Assembly: GCA_016183075.1 (NCBI GenBank) | Contig: JACPFH010000631.1 | Coordinates: 1 to 8,059 of the forward strand | Source of the DNA: Deltaproteobacteria bacterium | GTDB taxonomy: Bacteria > Desulfobacterota > Binatia > UBA9968 | Reading direction: 5' to 3' | DNA: 8,059 bases | Shown here: in pieces, positions 5,417 to 8,059 of the stretch | Layout of the letters: every line of letters starts with the position of its first letter | Position numbering within the stretch: position 1 is the first letter of the stretch | Notes under the pieces: model-generated | Seen by the model: the letters and a program-made list of their open reading frames with translations, nothing else | Told to the model about the DNA's origin: nothing | The model's database searches: none | Program-made: the position numbers and the translations under genes

Positions 5417-7072
5417 ATGCCAGGCTTTTTGGAAGGCTTCACACCACACAGAAAAGAAGACGCTGAGAAATACCTCAAGCTCCGCTGGTGGGCCGGTCTC
5501 ACGCTCGGCGACATCCTCGACAAGGCTGCCGATGTTTACCCTGACCATGAAGCCTTGGTCGATGGTCCTAATCGCCTGACGTACTCCCAAGTCAGAGAAA
5601 AAGCCAACCGGTTGGCCGTCGGCATGATGAAACTCGGCATGGAGCCTCAGGAGCGGGTTTTGCTGCAACTGCCCAACTGGAACGAGTTTGCCTACGCGTA
5701 TTTCGCCGTGCAAAAGATCGGCGCGATCACGGTTCCCTTGATTGATCGATACCGCCAGTACGAGATCAACCATCTTTGCAAACTGACCGGGGCCACCTCA
5801 TGGATTGTCCCTCAAAGATTCCACAAGATCGACTATCTGCCCGTTATAGAAGATGTGGTGCGGGAAAACCCTCGACTCCGCCGCGTCATCCTCGCGCGCG
5901 CAGCGGCCGATCAGAAATACCTTAGCCTTGAGGGTCTCACGGATAATGCCGGCCCGATGGGGGACCAACATCGCCTTCTTGCCCAAAGGAGACCCGATCC
6001 CGCGCAGGTTGCACATATGGGGCCTACCGGCGGCACGACCGGACTGCCCAAGGTCGCCGCGCGCACCCACAATGATCTCATCTGCAACGTAGAGTACGCC
6101 TCTCTGGCCTGGGAGCTAGGGCACCATGATGTCTGTCTTCTCGCCGGCCCCATGGGACATGACCTTACTCTGACAAAAGGACTGTGCGGAGCGGTCTTCA
6201 CTTACGGAAAATCTGTGCTGCTGGATAGCGCAGAGCCAGAAGCCGTCTGCGAGGCTATCGAACGTGAAAGAGTTACCGCCGTCGTGTGGGTCCCCACGTT
6301 GGCGCGCAGGTTGGCTCAATTCGAACGTCTGAAGGACTATGACCTGCGCTCGCTAAGAAAAATGCACTGCGGTGGCGGGACGAGCGCGCCTGATGTAATC
6401 AAGGATGTCATGGAGAAACTCGGGTGTCATTATTTCAACGCCTACGGCGGAACAGAAGGCCAGAGCACCATGACTCGGATAACCGATGACCTCGAAACCA
6501 CATGCCGCACCGCAGGCAGGCCGACCTGCCCTTACGACACCTACAAGGTGGTCGACCCCGATGGAAACGTCCTGCCAACAAACACGCCCGGAGAACTCCT
6601 CGTCAAAGGTCCCGGTGTCTTCTCAGGCTACTACCGAGCGGCGGAGGAAAACGAAAAGGCATTTGACCAGGAAGGCTTTTTCCGGACCGGGGACATAGCC
6701 AGGATCGACGCCTGCGGGAATATCGTCCTCACGGGCCGGATAAGGGAAATGATCAACCGCGGCGGGGAAAGCATCAGCGCTACGGAGATCGAGAGGCTCA
6801 TCCTCCGTCACAGGGATGTAGACATGGCAGCCGTCGTTCCCATGCCGGACCCGGCAATGGGGGAACGAGTTTGCGCGTATATCAAACCCAAACCGGGAGC
6901 CACGCTCACTTTCGCGGGGATTATCTCTTTCCTCAAGGATCAAGGGGCCTCTGTCTTACAGCTTCCGGAGAGGATCGAATTCGTCGATTCCATGCCCCTC
7001 ACCAAATCAGACAAGATCGATAAGCGGACTTTAATTGAGGATATTACGCAAAAGCTGCGCATGAACCGCTGA
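5417..7072 (+). CDS. Adenylate-forming ligase (AMP-binding, EntE/DhbE-like aryl or acyl acid ligase)
   Basis: This is a complete 551-residue member of the acyl-CoA synthetase/NRPS adenylation superfamily. It would activate a carboxylic acid as acyl-AMP and pass it to CoA or a carrier protein in the cytoplasm. The N-terminus (LEGFTP, then WWAGLTLGDILDKAA) resembles 2,3-dihydroxybenzoate-AMP ligases, which are about 540 residues long. Core motifs are intact: P-loop MGPTGGTTGLPK (201-212), NAYGGTEG (341-348), FRTGDI (422-427), hinge GRIREMINRGGE (440-451) and catalytic Lys533 in LTKSDKIDK. Pocket residues, aligned by hand to DhbE, differ: Asp249, Leu250 and Lys254 stand where DhbE has Asn235, Tyr236 and Ser240, so another acid is likely. 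No siderophore or carrier-protein genes are nearby, so CoA-ligase activity is more probable. ATG 5417 has GAAGG only 1 bp upstream, which is unusually close; TTG 5429 is an alternative start. The gene is divergent from the binding-protein operon and convergent with the Mo enzyme. Confidence 0.93.
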   Translation: MPGFLEGFTPHRKEDAEKYLKLRWWAGLTLGDILDKAADVYPDHEALVDGPNRLTYSQVREKANRLAVGMMKLGMEPQERVLLQLPNWNEFAYAYFAVQKIGAITVPLIDRYRQYEINHLCKLTGATSWIVPQRFHKIDYLPVIEDVVRENPRLRRVILARAAADQKYLSLEGLTDNAGPMGDQHRLLAQRRPDPAQVAHMGPTGGTTGLPKVAARTHNDLICNVEYASLAWELGHHDVCLLAGPMGHDLTLTKGLCGAVFTYGKSVLLDSAEPEAVCEAIERERVTAVVWVPTLARRLAQFERLKDYDLRSLRKMHCGGGTSAPDVIKDVMEKLGCHYFNAYGGTEGQSTMTRITDDLETTCRTAGRPTCPYDTYKVVDPDGNVLPTNTPGELLVKGPGVFSGYYRAAEENEKAFDQEGFFRTGDIARIDACGNIVLTGRIREMINRGGESISATEIERLILRHRDVDMAAVVPMPDPAMGERVCAYIKPKPGATLTFAGIISFLKDQGASVLQLPERIEFVDSMPLTKSDKIDKRTLIEDITQKLRMNR

Positions 7073-7112
7073 GTGCCAGCACGTGCCTGTAAAAGACGCT
7101 GTCATATGGCGT
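7073..7112. other. Short convergent gap between the ligase and the Mo enzyme gene
   Basis: These 40 bp separate two stops facing each other. The only structure is the 8-bp perfect palindrome GCACGTGC at 7079-7086, which has no loop and so cannot act as a hairpin terminator. No terminator was recognised. Confidence 0.6.
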
Positions 7113-8059
7113 TCATATCTTGCTCAACCTGACTTTCACGCAGGCGTCCATCAGGCCCACCATCGGGTCTATTTGGGAGAGACGATAAGGCACGAGCGAA
7201 TTGAAATGAGCGCCACGGTGTCGCGCCGTTGGCCGTCCCTGGGCCCAGTGGCCGAAGGAAGAGGCTATGCCAATCACCGCAGGATGGACACACTGGGATA
7301 GCTTGGCGATCCCCTTGACGCTAGCACCCGTGGCCGTCTCCACCGTAACCTCGTCCCCATCAACTATGCCCTTTCGGGCAGCCGTCTCTGCGTTGATGAG
7401 AAATTTGTAGGCATTGGGGTGACGGCTGGCCAACTCGGCAAGCCACGGGTTGTCCTGCGTCATCGTGTAGCCATGGAAGGCCAGCTTGTAGTTAACACCG
7501 ATAAGGTCAAAGTCCGGGTAGGGCTGCTGCTGTGCAGCGCAAGGATGCCAGCACGGCAACGCCTGAAAGCCCCTCGTGTCCACCGCCAGCCCCGCCTCCG
7601 TCGCCATGGTGCCCAATTGCCGGCCTGCTTCAAGTAAAAACTCCAGGTAAATATGAACCCGGGGCAACTTCCTCAGGGCCCTGGGAAACCTCTCCGCGAG
7701 CGTCCTGGGATAAGCCACCAGACCCTCTTCGCGAAGCCGCTCGAGCCCATACGCAGCCCCGAGCGTCGATTTTATGTGGCGGTCAACGATCTCTTCCAGC
7801 GAATACCTTCGGTTAGCTTCCAACCGATAGGCTTCCTTCAGATTGAGGCCGGCGTTTATGCGCGACGTAAATCGGTCTAGCATCCCGAGCCGCTCGGCCA
7901 GAGCGAAGTAGATCTCGGCCGGATGTTTCCCGCCATTCTCCGCCGGGAGCGTCGGTTGGCGCAGCGTGAAATACCACTGGTCGCCACTAATCCATCCGCG
8001 CATCGAGTTCATCGGGAAGTCAAGCCTTTGCAGCGAATGGAGCACAGGAAGAAAAACGA
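7113..8059 (-). CDS. Molybdopterin-dependent oxidoreductase (DMSO reductase family), C-terminal part, truncated by the window edge
   Basis: This is the C-terminal third or so of a large catalytic subunit that binds a bis-molybdopterin guanine dinucleotide cofactor. The frame stays open to base 8059, so the gene begins to the right of the window; the GTG at 8045 is internal, since the codons before it (VFLP) continue a segment resembling the family's ADVVLP block. About 314 codons are visible; whole proteins are usually 650-1000 residues. Counting from the GTG at 8045, the last 120 residues form the molydopterin dinucleotide-binding domain: DNPWLAELA (198-206), INAETAARKGIVDGDEVTVE (217-236), a conserved GHW (265-267) and the end QIDPMVGLMDACVKVRL. 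The Fe-S and Mo-ligand regions are outside the window, so the substrate is open. No 4Fe-4S electron-transfer or membrane-anchor gene follows it; any partner must be encoded upstream. The gene reads toward the ligase and is probably a separate transcript. Confidence 0.9.
   Translation of the reverse strand, partial: VFLPVLHSLQRLDFPMNSMRGWISGDQWYFTLRQPTLPAENGGKHPAEIYFALAERLGMLDRFTSRINAGLNLKEAYRLEANRRYSLEEIVDRHIKSTLGAAYGLERLREEGLVAYPRTLAERFPRALRKLPRVHIYLEFLLEAGRQLGTMATEAGLAVDTRGFQALPCWHPCAAQQQPYPDFDLIGVNYKLAFHGYTMTQDNPWLAELASRHPNAYKFLINAETAARKGIVDGDEVTVETATGASVKGIAKLSQCVHPAVIGIASSFGHWAQGRPTARHRGAHFNSLVPYRLSQIDPMVGLMDACVKVRLSKI

Noticed and set aside
5335..5466. A 43-codon plus-strand frame (starting MMVDLYAQ) overlapping the ligase start, a possible leader peptide
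   Set aside because: There is no ribosome binding site before it, it runs through the ligase start in another frame, and it shows no regulatory codon pattern.
7079..7086. Palindrome GCACGTGC between the convergent ligase and Mo enzyme genes as a terminator
   Set aside because: It is only 8 bp with no loop and no T-run, so it cannot form a termination hairpin, and a palindrome of this size is expected by chance.

Overview
The window is a fragment of a bacterial chromosome of fairly high GC content (roughly 60% by eye). It carries six protein-coding genes, two of them cut by the window edges. No rRNA, tRNA, CRISPR array, transposase or integrase was seen. The gene mix is hydantoinase/oxoprolinase-type subunits, solute-binding proteins with no transporter partners, an aryl/acyl-adenylating ligase and a molybdopterin oxidoreductase. 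This suits a metabolically versatile, probably uncultured soil or sediment bacterium of proteobacterial, Rokubacteria-like or Binatota-like type. That assignment is an impression, not a demonstration.

Layout. (1) Bases 1-2986, plus strand: the 3' part of a HyuA-type gene and a complete HyuB-type gene, 5 bp apart, with the hyuB ribosome binding site overlapping the hyuA stop codon. (2) Bases 2987-3089: a short convergent gap. (3) Bases 3090-5122, minus strand: two tandem paralogous genes for exported NMT1/SsuA-type solute-binding proteins, about 80% identical as mature proteins. The upstream copy is 4118-5122 and the downstream copy 3090-4106. The duplicated unit includes the ribosome binding site. 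(4) Bases 5123-5416: a divergent regulatory region with two outward-facing sigma70-like promoters that share the same boxes and spacing (TTGACA-N16-GATAGT), one per strand. (5) Bases 5417-7072, plus strand: an adenylate-forming ligase of the EntE/DhbE type whose predicted aryl pocket differs from that of 2,3-dihydroxybenzoate enzymes. (6) Bases 7113-8059, minus strand: the C-terminal part of a DMSO-reductase-family molybdopterin oxidoreductase, convergent with the ligase and running off the right edge.

How they may work together. The shared promoter architecture suggests that the binding-protein pair and the ligase are co-regulated: capture of an organic acid in the periplasm, then its activation as adenylate or CoA thioester. 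HyuAB is an ATP-dependent amidohydrolase or carboxylase of the hydantoinase, oxoprolinase and acetone/acetophenone carboxylase superfamily. Its HyuB subunit keeps a His-x-x-Asp...His pattern resembling the metal site of acetone carboxylase. A carboxylase plus an acid ligase plus a Mo enzyme recalls anaerobic ketone or aromatic degradation pathways, but no substrate can be fixed from this sequence.

The points most worth a second look are the twin divergent promoters, the tandem binding-protein duplication with a 50-bp perfectly conserved block, the altered ligase pocket, and the Cys-Cys next to the putative HyuB metal ligand. I found no clear sign of a wholly new system.
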